Shown here piece after piece: positions 13,420 through 30,661 of a stretch of DNA of 64,000 nucleotides; positions within the stretch are counted from its first letter, which is position 1; every line of letters starts with the position of its first letter. The position numbers and the translations under genes were made by a program. This stretch comes from Erythrocercus mccallii (lineage: Eukaryota; Chordata; Aves; Passeriformes; Dicruridae), in assembly GCA_013397435.1 (NCBI GenBank), contig VZRG01000763.1, positions 248,001-312,000 on the forward strand, given 5' to 3'. The notes under the pieces were generated by a model that searched no databases, was not told the DNA's origin, and saw only the letters and a program-made list of their open reading frames with translations.

Positions 13420-14085
13420 AGTCATTTTTTACAGTGTGGGAGAGTAGATTGGACTCCCACAGGGATTCATGCTGGGACCTGCACTAGTTAGCATACTTAG
13501 AAATGGTCTTGGAAAGAGACTTGAGTAAAAGCAGCAGCACAGTTTGCTGTGGATGTAAAATCCTATGCAGTAGTGCACTACAAAGCTGACAGCAAGGAGT
13601 TTCCAAAGGATCTCCTTCTGCTGGACAGCATGGGTGTTAGACTAGAAGTGGAAATTTGGTCTCTAACTGTAAAGTAATGCAGGCAAAACCAATAAAGGAA
13701 ATAAAAGCAAAGCAGTGCATTAGCAGCTAGTAAATTGAATGGAATACGGTGGCCTTTGGTTCTGGTTTTCCCTAGCCAATGGTTTACAAAAAGCTGAATC
13801 AAAAAAGATTGTGCTATACCTGACCTGTTCTTTCTACCCTTAACTATTTAGTTCTGGTCATTAAGTCCAGAAGCAAGTTAGGGATACTTGTATAGTCTGA
13901 CACAGTATGGCCATTTGGCAGCTAGTACAGGACAGAGACACCCAGATGGTCAGGGTGCTGGAAAAATGGTGTATTGCCTTAAGGAAGGAGGCAGCTACAG
14001 GAAGAACTTACTGCTGCTCACATGAAAAAATGTGCCAGATTCTTCTCAGAGGTGCACAGTGATAAGCTGAGAGGGAATGGACATA
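13420..14085 (+). mobile_element. Old, heavily diverged CR1 LINE fragment, plus orientation
   Basis: Pieces match the CR1 reverse-transcriptase end and 3' UTR in order. 'actcccacagggattcatgctgggacctgcactagttagcat' corresponds to the 'LPQGSVLGP' segment. 'cagcacagtttgctgtggatgtaaaatc' corresponds to the catalytic-loop neighbourhood. 'agtgataagctgagagggaatgg' corresponds to the 3' UTR. It is much more diverged than the CR1 copy at 9.3 kb. Confidence 0.55.
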
Positions 14086-14117
14086 CGTGCTAAGTTCTGC
14101 TTAGACTCAGAGATTTA

Positions 14118-14187
14118 TTTGTTTCTCTTTCTTGCTCTCTTTCTCTCTTTCAGTCTCTCTAACTCTCTTTCTGTCTTTCTTTCTATC
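14118..14187 (+). repeat. Pyrimidine-rich (CTTT/CTCT)n simple repeat
   Basis: A nearly uninterrupted run of C and T made of CTTT and CTCT units immediately follows the old CR1 fragment. The opposite-strand reading gives a meaningless Arg/Glu/Lys-rich frame. Confidence 0.8.
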
Positions 14188-14489
14188 ATGAAGGTGGTCA
14201 GATATCATAAGACGTTGCCGAGACAGGCATGTGACCTCCTTCCAGGGAGATACCCAGTGTCTGACTAGGCATGTTCCTGAGCAATCTGGGCTGACTGGCC
14301 CCACTTTGCCTGTCCTAAGTGGCCTCCAGAGGCCCATTGCAACCTATGGCTTCTGGCTTCTTAAGATGGGTTCTTGCCACATTCTTGTGCCCCAGCTATA
14401 CAGTATTTCAGAGGGGGTATTTATGGCAGAAATGGAATATATTTGCCCCAGGTTAAAAACTACATATTAAAACTCAATTCAAGAACATT

Positions 14490-14590
14490 GTGGGGCTAAG
14501 ACACTGGATTTGGCATAAGCAAAGCCAGAGTCAGCTATGGTACTTTCTGTCTAGTGGCTTGACAAAGTATTAAAATACTTCGTAAAATGT
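14490..14590 (+). mobile_element. Possible MIR-like SINE head (decayed)
   Basis: 'ggctaagacactggatttggc' followed by 'aaagccagagtcagctatggtactttctgtctagtggcttgac' has the layout of the MIR tRNA-like head and core start. Identity is weak and the call is tentative. Confidence 0.3.
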
Positions 14591-14599
14591 CAAGAGGAG

Positions 14600-17500
14600 T
14601 TGATTGTCAGGGTGCAGCTATAGCAGGAGTCAGTAATTGGTACTGTTGTCCATTCTTAGGATTTTTGGTTTTTTACTTCCAATGTCTTCTTTAAACAAGT
14701 AACACAATTCATTTGTCAGACACTGAATGATGGGGAAGATTTAACCTGGCATAGCATGTGCTGCCATATCCCATGATGTGTTTGTATAGGTACATATTCT
14801 CTGCATCTGGATCAAACCTGTCTCCAACAAGAAAATCGGTTAAAAGGTGTTATTTTTTACCCTGATATGTCTACCTAGGGTCAGTGCTTCTTAATACTTG
14901 GGTTAAGATCTTTGAAAGGTAAGATAATGATGTTTGTGGCTGACTGCTTCTGTTCAACACCTGGCACGCATGGCCTGAACAAAGAGTTCAGACTACAGCA
15001 ACACCCCAAACTGCCCATCACTGTTTTCTCCTGTAATAAGAACTTTTATTTGTAAGCTGAAGATCCTGCCACAGCTCAACAATTTAACAACTGTGTATTC
15101 CTCAGCAATACTTATGGAATAAGCTGAGTCCTATGGTTTTAAAGAACAACTGTACTTCAACTTAATTACAGTCAGGCCTGAGTAGAAATTAAAGGGTTTG
15201 CGTGTCTGTTAGTCTGTATGTGGGTAGAAAGGCAGTGAGATTAAGATAATAGTCTCAAAATATATTTTCAGAAAACATTTAAAACCACAGCAGGGTGTGA
15301 TTGTATGCAAATAAGTATTTTTGCAATAGCAGATTAAACACCTTATGGAATTTGTATGGAACACTGCATGCTTGTACTTGATGCAAAGTATGATTAAGCA
15401 CCAGTGTGTGGAGTTTTTGCCTTTGGTCAAAAATTAAGGCAGATTTAAATCAATCAATGGCTTTTTCAGTCTTTTCAGAGTGTATATTATAAATTATGAA
15501 TGGTGATTACTACAGAGAAAACATAGCTTTCTCCTTGGGTCTGCATTGTTACAAGAATATGTCCTGCTATGGTTTCCAATCAGTAAATGCAGGGCAGTAG
15601 CAGAAAATCTGATGATAACATGGCAACATGTAGGATCTGAGACAATAAGGGAAGAAAACTGGCAAATTGATGTAAACTTTTACTAGAATAGCTCTTACTG
15701 TATGCATTTTGCATCAGCTTACAGACAGCTTTTTATGAATGGGTGAATAAAGCACTTCAGGTTCCAGGACTACATTTAAATAAACTTTTTTCATGTTCAA
15801 AGATTGTTAAAATGACCCTCAGGCAAGCGGTGCCTTTAGGGGCAGCAGGTACCTTCTCAAAAATCTATCCTTAGCAGTAGTGGAAAGACCTGCATTGTCA
15901 CAGGCAGATAATCGCTGCTCTGCTTGGTCATTTGCATAGCTATGGGACATTACAGGTTGGCAGAATAACTTAACTGTCTTTGGAAAATATTCTTCAATGT
16001 TAACTTACATACCAGAGTTGTGTATCTGCCTTTCTGAAACTCCCTTCTCTTACACACAAATTATCGTGTCCTGGCAATGAGAGTGATACCTTGGCTTTTC
16101 ATAGAAAATTGCCCTTTGGTATGCTCAGGAAGAAGTTTAAAGGAACATTTAAAGTTGCAACCTGAATTTTTTCCTTCTAGCAGTGATAGAACTGATTTAA
16201 CAAAATCAGATACAATGGTGATTGTTTTAATCTTGTGTTTTTCCTATCTGGAGTAGGAAAAATAAAATATGTTAAAAAATAAAATACAATAAAATATTTC
16301 AAATGAACTTTTATACAAATAGTGACATAAATTAGACTCACGGCAATATGCAGTTTCTCTGGGATGAATATAGTACTTCAGGAAAAGCATAAAAGCTTCT
16401 CTGAAGAAGTCAAATTATCATGTTGAGAAACAGTAAAACACACTCTCTGTATTCCAAAACAATTCTGCCTCCTCAGCAGTAAATCTACAGAGGGAACCCA
16501 AGCTCACACTGGCGGGATTACGCTTCTGCCTCTTAATCATAATTTGTTAGTGAAAGCAGTGGTCAAAGGAAGTGCAAGGTCAGCTGTTCTGAACACTGGT
16601 AGAGCAGGCTCCACTCTCTTGCATTCATGTGCTGTTGTTCCACAGACTTCAAAATCACATCTGGACATGAATAGGTAACTAAGCATTGTGATTTATACAG
16701 ACGTGAAAATTGGAGCACTCTGAAAGGTATCACTACCCTCCCCCGGAAGGGTCCCACCCCTGCTTAGGGAAAGGCTTGGTTTATGGAGCTGTTGCTGAAG
16801 TACTGATCATACCCCGATGTTTTAAGAGAAGAAAAGCATAAATGACAGGGGGTTTTGTCATTTCTCCCCATCACATAAGGAGTGGACTTCTTCAGGAAAA
16901 AAAAGAACCTTATTACTATGTGTGCAGAAACCACCAAGTGAAGGTAATGGGTAAAAGTGATGAATCACTCCAAGCCCTTGAAAAAATAACTTTTAAAGTT
17001 AGAGCTGAGAGAGCCAATGTAAAAGTCTGTGGCAATAACTTTGGGCATGTTCCCTCAGAAGAGGCATAGAAAAAGAAAAGGTGATTTGTGGCAAAGCAGA
17101 ATTATTGGTAATGGAATGTAAAGCTGTTTTTACACTGCCTCATTTTGCAAGCAGCATATTATTTCTCACTTTTAGGACCGTCTAAGTTCACACATAAGCT
17201 AATAGAAGCAAACTACGTAATTGCTTGAAACAAGGGAAATAAAAGCAGAGTTGTTAATGTGATGATACTTTAAGCAATAATTATTTCAAGCAGAAATAAT
17301 TAGATTTCCCTTCAGTAGCATATAATAGCTTACGTTTTAAGGCAATTTAGGGACAAAATCAAAATATATACCAGCATTATTTCCTCATGCAGAAACAAAT
17401 ACGGGGAAGAGTCTGAAGGATGGAAGCCAAGGAGTCTTGCTCATAAGATTTTTCCTGAAGTAGTTTGGTTCAGGTGGGACTAGCTTACTCTATTAATAGG

Positions 17501-20265
17501 GATTTGCCCAACTGTGTTTGTTATTCCCCACTGCTTCACTGCTTGCAGGAGGAGGGAAAGATATCAGAACAGTTTTTGCTTTAATTTTTAAAGCATTTTT
17601 TTTTTTTAAAAGTCTTGTGTTTACATTAAAGAACCCTAAAGAAACAGACTTTCAAGATGAATTTAGAAAAGCTGAAGTTTATGAGCCTGCCTCTTGGGAA
17701 ATTTCATTGCACTGCTAAGAAAACTTCTGCCCCTCACAGCAGAGAGCTTCATTATGTCAGGAGAGCCAAACTGGTAACTGTGGCCCATCTTTGATGGGCT
17801 TTTCCTTCTCTCTCTGTCACACTCTTGGCCTTTCCTGAGATGTTCAATTAGTTGCTGTTTGTGTCAGAGCTCAGGGTAGACTGCATATGCTGGTTTTAAA
17901 TGAGACCCACTCATCAGTGCAGACCTCTGTCAAGCAGCCTGAAGTATCTGGGTTTTTTGTTCTGCTTTCAAAATTAGTGGGTACATGATTATTTTGTCAA
18001 AGTACGAAGCAAGATCTTAGAGTTTTCGTTCTTAAGTTTTTCTCCCAAGGCTATTTAATTCTCTACCAAACGTACCCACTTCAACCCTCAAACATCCTTT
18101 TTGCTACAAAAAAAAAATGGCAGATTTTTAGGGTACTTTTGCTCAACTCTTTTTCCATCTCCTCTTTTAAAACCGTAACAACATTTTTCATGCAAGTGAC
18201 TTCCTGGAATACTACTTTTTTTTAAAAAATAAGTCTGATTTGTTAAAGATGGTGAATTCATACACAGCAGTTGCCTCTTACCCGCTATAGTCAGACTGAG
18301 TTGTGTTGCCACAGGATGAGAACTGTACTGTATTGAATGCTTCTTCAGATCAAAGTGGATGAAGGGTATAATTTTAGAGCTGAAAGACATTGCTTACACT
18401 TGGAGTAAAGGACTGCAATTTATTATACCAGCCATCCTATATTGCCCATTCAGATTGCAGGCCTTCAGGACTGGAACTCTGCCTGTGCATTTCACATGTG
18501 CAGTGTTCTCAGGACACAATATAAATAATAATATCATTGAAGGGAATAGCCCTGTGGAGCAACTCACAACTGAGTGAACCTTTCAGATATAGTGGAACAA
18601 GGCCAACATTACTTCAAAAACATTTCTTTTTTCACAAAGTCAGTTAAATGCCTAAATTAAAAGCCTACTCAATTGCTTTGGTCTTATCAGATAAAGTATG
18701 TGTGTGTTCATTTAATATGCCTCTCATGCATTTTATCTTTATGCTTCATTTAAATATGAGAAGCAAACACATTTTATATAGTTGTTATTCTCCAATTACT
18801 ACAAAAGCTTCTTGGAATCTTTGATCATGAGAATGTTATTTCAAATCCAGTTCTGCTTTGCAATTACTAAGTGTCTTCACTGAAGTTAGTTTGGATGCAA
18901 TTCTAACCCCAGTAGAGTAAACCACAGTCAGTTTCAAAAAACCTGGCCTATTGCTCCTATGACTATGGAGCAATAAAGAGATCAGAATGACCCCAAATAA
19001 CTGAGTTGATTTATGTGGTGATGGGGTTTTTTTAGATGGAAATTCCTACCAAAATTGTAATGATAACAAGCATCTGATGTGAAACATCAATGATTTTACA
19101 TCTGATAACATCAATGGCATTTACAAACTGTTATTAAAATACAGTAGATCAGCAAATTTTATTTTTTGTATCAAGTATACTAGGATAGGGGTTCAGCCAC
19201 AGCATTTTGGTTTCTTAGAGGTATTTTTACACAAGGTCACAGAGAAGTAATGCGGGTATAGAATGGCTGCTAAGTTCAACATGCTTGAGTGTGCACAGCT
19301 ATTTGATGATCACAATGTATCCAGAGTTGTCACACACTTTTGTCTCTACATTTAAGTAAGACTGAAGCTAGCACTCTACAGCATCAGTGTCAGATAAAGC
19401 TCAGGAAGTAACAGCACCAGCAAAAACAAGTTACACCACTTCGTCTTACAGATAATTTGTCTAGTATTTATTGAGTGGTTAAGTAGCTGTAGCATAGAAC
19501 TGAGCAGAATGATGGAAATTTTAAAGGGCAAATAATTTGCCAAATGTGCAAAATACAGTGCAAAAAATAATTTTACTACAGAGTCAACAAGAGGGCATGC
19601 AGTAGCAATGGCTAGGTGACAAACTGACAAGTGATTTGTTTAAATTTGTGCATAGGGTATCTTCAGATTTCCAAAAGTCTTAGCTTAATACTTGTAAAGG
19701 AATGCGGTAAAGTCTTAACTATCATGAAATATAAAACATCACTAAAGTGTCCCTTCTATTAAAATCTGGCTTCTTCATTTGCTGATTTATTACCTTCATT
19801 CACCAGAGGTCTGATTGAAATTCACTCACTTCACAAGGATCAAAGGTCGGGTTTATCTAGTGAAGTACTGAGCATTTCCATCTCCAAACACGGAGGCAGA
19901 GCAATTGCAAGCGTTTAGTACCATATGGGGTCAGATTAAACTATGAACGAAGTATTTTCAGACAATGAATCCATGAAGAGTTTTACTGCTTTTCCATTTT
20001 AAAACACACATATTGTGTCAGCCCATTCCAAAAAGTAATGATTTTGTTTCTGTCTTTTATCCCTGAGGGGAAAAAATATTAGCAAGAATTCACAGCCTTA
20101 GAAATGTATCTTCTTTATTCTCAGCCCATGCACAAGGACCAGGACTCATATCTTATTTACTAATAAAAACCAAGCAAAACTCACAATACAGTTTAGTTTA
20201 AATTCAGCTAGACTGTGTTCATTATTTGAAACTGTAGACTCCTGACTATTAACTGATGTTGAGGG
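14600..20265. other. Intergenic DNA, nothing recognised
   Basis: Long AT-rich stretch with only short chance open frames (for example 16,842-17,069 plus and 18,088-18,390 minus). No splice-framed exon, RNA gene or clear repeat was seen. Confidence 0.5.
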
Positions 20266-20269
20266 AATC

Positions 20270-20520
20270 TATCAGGATACAGGACTAGCAGACCGATCAG
20301 TGATGAGGTGCTCCGCGAGTACCAAGTGCCACCCAAGAGCAGCAGCCTTGTGGTTGGTGACTTGCAGGCCTGGCAGCTGAGCGCACACCAAATCAGTCAT
20401 GCCCTCTGACACGGCCCACGATTTTCTCTCGTGATCCAGGGCAATGCCCATCTTCATCTAACACTGCACCTCCTGGCTGTTGCTGATAAGGACTGTACAA
20501 AGAAGATTCAGACCAACGAC
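20270..20520 (-). other. GC-richer island, possible decayed coding or repeat sequence
   Basis: About 250 bases of noticeably higher GC with several CpGs stand alone in AT-rich DNA. The minus strand has frames that read protein-like for short distances (one contains the word GSREKIVGRVR) but are broken by stops. This could be a decayed retrocopy, an ancient repeat or an isolated regulatory element. No family was recognised. Confidence 0.25.
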
Positions 20521-23500
20521 AAAGCTTTGCAAAGCAGCAGATGCTTTGATCATTTTAAATATTATGTAGTGGGTGCAGGAGTTCAGTCTGTCTAGTTTGG
20601 TCCTGTGTCCTTCTTCACCATGCAAACATGCTTCACCTGTAGCAAGAAGGAAAAAAACTGTTGCAGTTGTGCAATATATATACAGATTTATTCTACAATC
20701 ACTAAAAAGTTGTATAACTTCCAAAGGTAATGGGAAAATAATTCCATCTAATTTAGACATATTTATTTACCAAAGGTGCAACTCTTTCCTGAGATGGTGG
20801 CTTTTTTCTGCTTGTAAAAAAGCACTCCACTTGTTTTCTCTAATGCCCTAATCACTACATGAGGTTATGGTTTTCCTTGCCTGTTCCCTGCCCAGTCCTA
20901 GAGAAGGCCCGCAGAGCTGACTGTATACAGCTCACTGTGAGCAGCAGCACAGGAGTACTCTCCCGGTGAAGAACTAAAACTGTGTGGTGCAGATTCAGTT
21001 TTACTCAGGAATATTTAGCTTACCAAGTAAATGCTTTACCTACTACATGAACTTCCATAAAGAAACCAGGAAAAAACACCAATGTTAACTGCAAGCTCCT
21101 CAAACATAACTTCTCAACATTCTCCTTTTTACCTCTCAGAGTTCAGGTGGCTTGGGACCTGAATGGAGCTTTAGGTGGAACAGTTATCACTCTACTCAGG
21201 ACAGTAATTAAAAATAACCTGGATTAATTCTTACTTTAAAACAACATAGAGATGATTTTTATTAACATTCTAGATCAGAGGTTAAATAGAATGTGCAATT
21301 TGAAAAAAGCTGGTTTGTAGACTGAAAAAAAAGTGAGATTTGCCCAGCATTGCAGAACTAAGATATTAAGAAGAAAAAAAGCTACTGGTCACTTGAGGTG
21401 AAAGTATTAGCAAAGCAGAAGCCAGTAGTAGATCAGATGAATTTTGTTTTCTGTCTTAAAGTACAGAATTCCCCACAAGTGTGGGAATAAGAAGGGCCAA
21501 CTTCTCATTTAACAAATGAACACCTTAAAAATACAGTCATTATTAGGGGAGGAGTAGGACAAATACTGTCTATTGCAATGTTAATGAAGTTCTTTTTGTG
21601 GCTTAATCACTGACATTCAAAAGATTTTTCCTATGAAAATCAAGACATAAATTTTAATTTTGGATGTGTATTACCTATTTGCATAGGCAATACTGTTTCA
21701 CTAGAAACTTACATGACTTCATGTGCCAGCTAAAAACATTTTAAAATGGAAATAGTATGAATGTATCATAAGCAAATGTTACATAAATCCCAATGAAATA
21801 TATATATAACATGAATTTCTTATTGTTGCTATTCTTTTCTACCATCCTAATTCTTTTCTTCCCCCTCTTAAGTGAAACTGTTCTTCCCTGCTATATGCAG
21901 GAAAATTAGAAGTTCCAACACACTTGGAAGCCAAAGGTTCATTTGTAGTATTCATTAAACAGTAAGTAGTCAAAGAAGTTTATTAACTTTATCAACATTA
22001 AGTTGTAAAAAGTAATTACTTTTACTGGTGTAAAATCCTGCCATTTTGGACCTGCAATTGAGTGCAAGCAAAGTATGCAGTCCAGCAGAGTGCCTATTAT
22101 GTTTAGTGCATATTGTCACATAATCTTGGCCTGAAAAAGGAAAAGAAACAACTAAAAGCAGCCCCAGAGATTTGTATTTTGAAAGCTCCTTCCCTTTCCA
22201 AATGAAGAAAAATTGTAAACATTCATGCTTTCTTTTGAGCTTCCTGGCACGGCACACTTGATTTGTTGACAAGGCTGCTGAACAGTTCTGTAACATGCAA
22301 GAGATGTCACCTCTACAGAAACAAATACAGGTGTTCTCATCAGATGACCAAGTCTCAAAGCAAATGCGATCAACCAAAGATGTCACAAATCTGCCAAAGT
22401 CCCAGTAATTAAGTTGCTCTAGAGACTGGAGAATATTTTGGACATACCTGCCACCTGGTGTTTGGAAAACATCATGTCTGAAAACCACCTGAGATGCTCT
22501 TAAATCTGTATTCTCATTAAGATGCAAACACACACTAATGTGTCTTATATGGATGAAATGCAGAAGCAGCAACAGGTTGGTGTTATTACCAGCAACTGTC
22601 TAGAATGAAAATTAACATGTTTTAACAGCATTAATGTTGCTTCCAGTTCCATCTCTACTGACTACAAAAATTCTTTAACTGTATCTACACATCTCCTGCC
22701 AGATAATGGCACTTTTGGTGAGAAATGTCCTGGGCAACAGCCTTATAGTACTTCACAGTCTGACTGTTAAACTGAAAGGAAACAACTGAGTTACATGAGA
22801 TGGAGCTAGGTAAGAAAAGGACTAGTGATATAAAACACTGGCTACTGAGTAATGAGTCATTGTCTGAATTTACTGTGATGAGTATTAATTTGTCTTAGCT
22901 AAAACATTTAAAATGCCCAAGTCTTTATAGTGGAAGTGGCAATGACACAAACTAATAGTTTTGCATATTTGATATTGATAAAACTCATAAGAGTAAGCAT
23001 GTAAACAGAGATAAACCATGTTTATCCTTACCTAGCAAAAGGTTACTTCCAGTGCTGGCTAAAGCTTTAGTGTAGGCAACTGAGCAAATCACTGAGCAAT
23101 TCAGTGATATCAAACTGTACCTATAGCACAGTGAGTTTTTTTTTCTCCTCTGCAAATCAAGATGTAAATACAACTGTGTTTCCCAATGATAACTCAGGAT
23201 GAAGCCACAATTTAAGGTCAGTCTCAGCAATATAAACAGCATTTAAGTTTACACCCTGGCAAGCACAAATTAGGACTATTTTTCTGGAATTGCATCTTCC
23301 AATGTAGGGCTGCCAAAAATCAAGCAGAGTGTAGCATTTGGGTTTGTCTTTTTCTTCAAGGTGATGGAGTTGAAATGCAACTGTGTCCTTAGGTGCCCCA
23401 CTCCATTTCAGTTCTAATAACTTTGAAAATGATACACACTAGAAGATCAACACTTATTGTAAATTTACTGTGTACACACACGCTCTCAGGTGTCTGCATC

Positions 23501-23555
23501 AATACCTTTTAACTGCAGAGCACATGGGAACAAACACAACCACTGAGATCCATGC
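20521..23555. other. Intergenic DNA containing one 200-codon open frame
   Basis: No gene or repeat was recognised apart from the open frame at 21,970-22,572 on the minus strand, described separately. Confidence 0.45.
21970..22572 (-). other. Unidentified 200-codon open frame
   Basis: This is the longest uninterrupted frame outside repeats, GC islands and recognised exons in the window. The predicted protein is cysteine- and aromatic-containing (for example VQNILQSLEQLNYWDFGRFV), without a signal peptide, repeat or known motif. A good donor-like CAG|GTATGT is embedded near 22,446. The base composition is like its flanks. It may be a chance frame or part of a non-coding transcript. A small resemblance (NCSAALS) to a lysozyme motif is not supported by the rest of the sequence. 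Confidence 0.15.
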
Positions 23556-23559
23556 AGTT

Positions 23560-23655
23560 CTTGGGAATGGCCTGTGCACAGCCAGGAGCTGGACTTGATC
23601 CTTGTGGGTCCCATCCAACTCAGGATAGTCTATGACTGAGTCTATGATTAATTGT
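23560..23655 (+). mobile_element. CR1-type 3' end fragment, plus orientation
   Basis: The string 'aggagctggacttgatccttgtgggtcccatccaactcaggatagtctatgactgagtctatgatta' is the standard CR1 3' end, finishing in degenerate copies of the terminal 8-base repeat (TCTATGAT-like). Confidence 0.75.
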
Positions 23656-24719
23656 CGTTAACTTCTCCCAGAATTTAGTTACTGTCTAATACTGGGCTCA
23701 GTTGCTTTCTCAGCATCTGAATAAAAGTGTTTTCTGATGGAAACACAGATGCTAACATGGAACTTTGTAAAGCAGGTGCCCTTCCTCTTTTCTATTGACT
23801 GACAACTCAGCACAGATAGCTGTGTTAGCAAATTAGGACTATTTTCTTATTATTGAGAGAGAAGCCTAATGACTCTTCCAGGATCTTTGCAGAGAGTGCA
23901 AAGGAGGAGAAAAATACAAAAAGTTGAAAGAAAAACTGAGGAAAACAAGACCACTAACTTCAAACAGAAATTACATCAGTGGTCTAGCATGATGATGGCT
24001 ACTAGCAGTGGAGCCAACATCATTGCCCCTGTATCCTAGGACACTAGGCTGTTTAGTGGATGCGAACAAAAAAAAATATTTCAGGCTCCTATAAAAAAGT
24101 TGCATTCAAAAGGTACATCATTATTTTTTTATCTGTTCAAGACTGTTTCAGCAGATCTGTTCATGTTAGTCACAGCTCCTGCAGAACCTCGTTAGTATTC
24201 CATTTGAGTTGGTCATCATTACTATTATTTTAACTGACAAATAGGAAAATAATAATGTTGTATACACCCAAAATTGTGCTTTCCATTCCCATTTTTGTTT
24301 CAGCATGCACAATATACTGTGGCTCATGCAAGTCTTATCCTCAGTGCACATCTCTGAAAACTGCATTCTTCTTCAGCTGCTGCTTAAAAGGAAAATGGCT
24401 ACTGAATAAAGAAACCAAAGCACTTAGGTAACCAAAAATTGAAAATTCTGGATATTCTGCACTGCTAGGGCAGATCTGAACGGACACCACGGTAGAAGCT
24501 GTTCCTCAACCTATGTGCATTCATAATACCATAAACCAAGTACGCCAAGTTGCTGTTCTCAATGAAAACCTTAAGTCTACCTATTGAGTGGTGAAACTTA
24601 CACTTCAGTTTACCAAGCCATATAAAAGCCCATATTCAAATATGAAGAAATTAGTGCTTTGTTCTCAAAGGATTGATAAAATCATGTACTGATTTTTTTG
24701 AGGAACACTTGCTAGTGAC
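23656..24719. other. Intergenic DNA, nothing recognised
   Basis: AT-rich sequence without a recognised gene or repeat. Confidence 0.45.
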
Positions 24720-25320
24720 TTAAGAATGATGTGGCAAGGTTTTGGTAGTGAGGGGGCCATAGGGGTGGCTTCTGTGGGAAGCTGCTAGAAGCTTCCCCTG
24801 TGTCAAACACAGCCAATGCCAGATGGCTCCAGGATGGACCTGCCACATGCCAAGGCTGAGCCCAACAGGTTGCTGATTTAAAAAGAGGGGAAAAAAACCC
24901 CCTTGGTCAGGGGGAACAGGAGTGGAGGGAGGAGAACATGTGAGGAACAGCCCTGCAGACACCGTGGTTGGTGAGGAAGATGCTCCAGGTGCTACAGCTG
25001 AAATCCACCTGCAGCCTGTGGAGGACCCCACACCAGACCAAAGGGATGCCCAAAGGATACCATGATCCTATGGGAAACCTGCACTGGATGGGCTCCTGTA
25101 GCCCCATGGAAAGGAGCCCACACTGGTGCAGGTTTGCTGGCAGGACTTGTGACTTCATGCTTCCTGAAGAAATGTAGTCCATGAGAAGCTCTCCCATTGG
25201 AGGAATTCATGCAAGACTGTCTCTTGTGGAAGGGACACCAGGCTGAAACAGGGGAAGAGTGATAGGAGGAAGTGGCAGTGATAACATTTGATGAAGTGAC
25301 TGCAGTACAGTACAAATATG
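24720..25320 (+). mobile_element. ERV-L-type 3' internal region fragment, plus orientation
   Basis: A GC-richer block with the wording of the non-coding 3' internal part of common avian ERV-L elements. It includes 'cacctgcagcctgtggaggaccccac', 'atggaaaggagcccacactggtgcagg', 'caagactgtctcttgtggaagggacacc' and 'aacaggggaagagtgataggaggaagtggcagtgataac'. Open frames on both strands are remnants only. It lies just beyond the YEATS4 poly(A) site, antisense to that gene. Confidence 0.6.
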
Positions 25321-25648
25321 AAACAAAATCCTACAAAACAGTACTGTAATGATTTGCTGCTTCTGAGCATAGTCTGTAGCATTGATGCATTTATATTTGT
25401 TAAAGCAGCTTTGGGGCTAGAAACTTTTACCTGTAGATATACCAGCTATTTAAAATCTTGTTTTCAGAAAGTGTTTTCACTGTGCTGATAACAGAGACAT
25501 GCCAAAAATCACTGTAACCAAACTTAAACAACTTGCATACCTTTGTATTTCAACCTCTGCCTTAAATCATGGTATGGCTACTTACAGTTGTTCTTGAAGC
25601 CCACAATTGGACAGAGACAAAAAACAGTAAAATAAAAAACCTGCATAT

Positions 25649-25654
25649 TTTATT
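25649..25654 (-). terminator. YEATS4: YEATS4 poly(A) signal AATAAA
   Basis: AATAAA on the minus strand lies about 380 bases after the YEATS4 stop codon, implying a short 3' UTR ending near 25,630. No better canonical hexamer was noted between the stop and this site. Confidence 0.6.
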
Positions 25655-26036
25655 TTTAGCTTTAAAGATGCATCTCTAAACAATCAGTAGAAAAAAAAAA
25701 AAGTAAAAAAGTAAACACCAGTATTTTGTAAAATCACATTGAACTAATACAAGACGTAATACAAAGTTTTCATACACGACTCAAATGCAGTTTTCAAAGA
25801 AAAAGTAGTCTGGTCTTCAAGACCATTTCCACTTGAAATAAATTGTTAAGTACCCACAAATTTTAACTATAAAACAAGGATACATTCTTTTTTCTTCTAT
25901 TTATGGAGTTGATTGCCACAAACTGAACCATTTGCCAGTGAAATTCTCATAGTCGCAGTTACAGTACTGAGGAGAGCTCATACAATTCCATGACTGAAGT
26001 CTTTTCATTTTCAGTATACACTCAAGTCAGCACTTG

Positions 26037-30406
<4,370 letters not shown>

Positions 30407-30624
30407 NNNNNNNNNNNNNNNNNNNNNNNNNNNNNNNNNNNNNNNNNNNNNNNNNNNNNNNNNNNNNNNNNNNNNNNNNNNNNNNNNNNNNNNNNNNNNN
30501 NNNNNNNNNNNNNNNNNNNNNNNNNNNNNNNNNNNNNNNNNNNNNNNNNNNNNNNNNNNNNNNNNNNNNNNNNNNNNNNNNNNNNNNNNNNNNNNNNNNN
30601 NNNNNNNNNNNNNNNNNNNNNNNN
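30407..30624. other. Assembly gap, 218 Ns, at the YEATS4 promoter
   Basis: Runs of N start at the base immediately upstream of the YEATS4 ATG. The 5' UTR, transcription start and core promoter are missing. The true length may differ from 218. GC-rich promoters are a common cause of such gaps. Confidence 1.
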
Positions 30625-30661
30625 GGGACCGGAAGAGGCGCCCCGTTCCGCGCCTAGCACA

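Noticed and set aside
22200..22300. NCSAALS word resembling the lysozyme CSALLS motif
   Set aside because: No other lysozyme feature (active-site Glu/Asp, cysteine spacing, WVAW word) surrounds it, and it lies on the wrong side of YEATS4.
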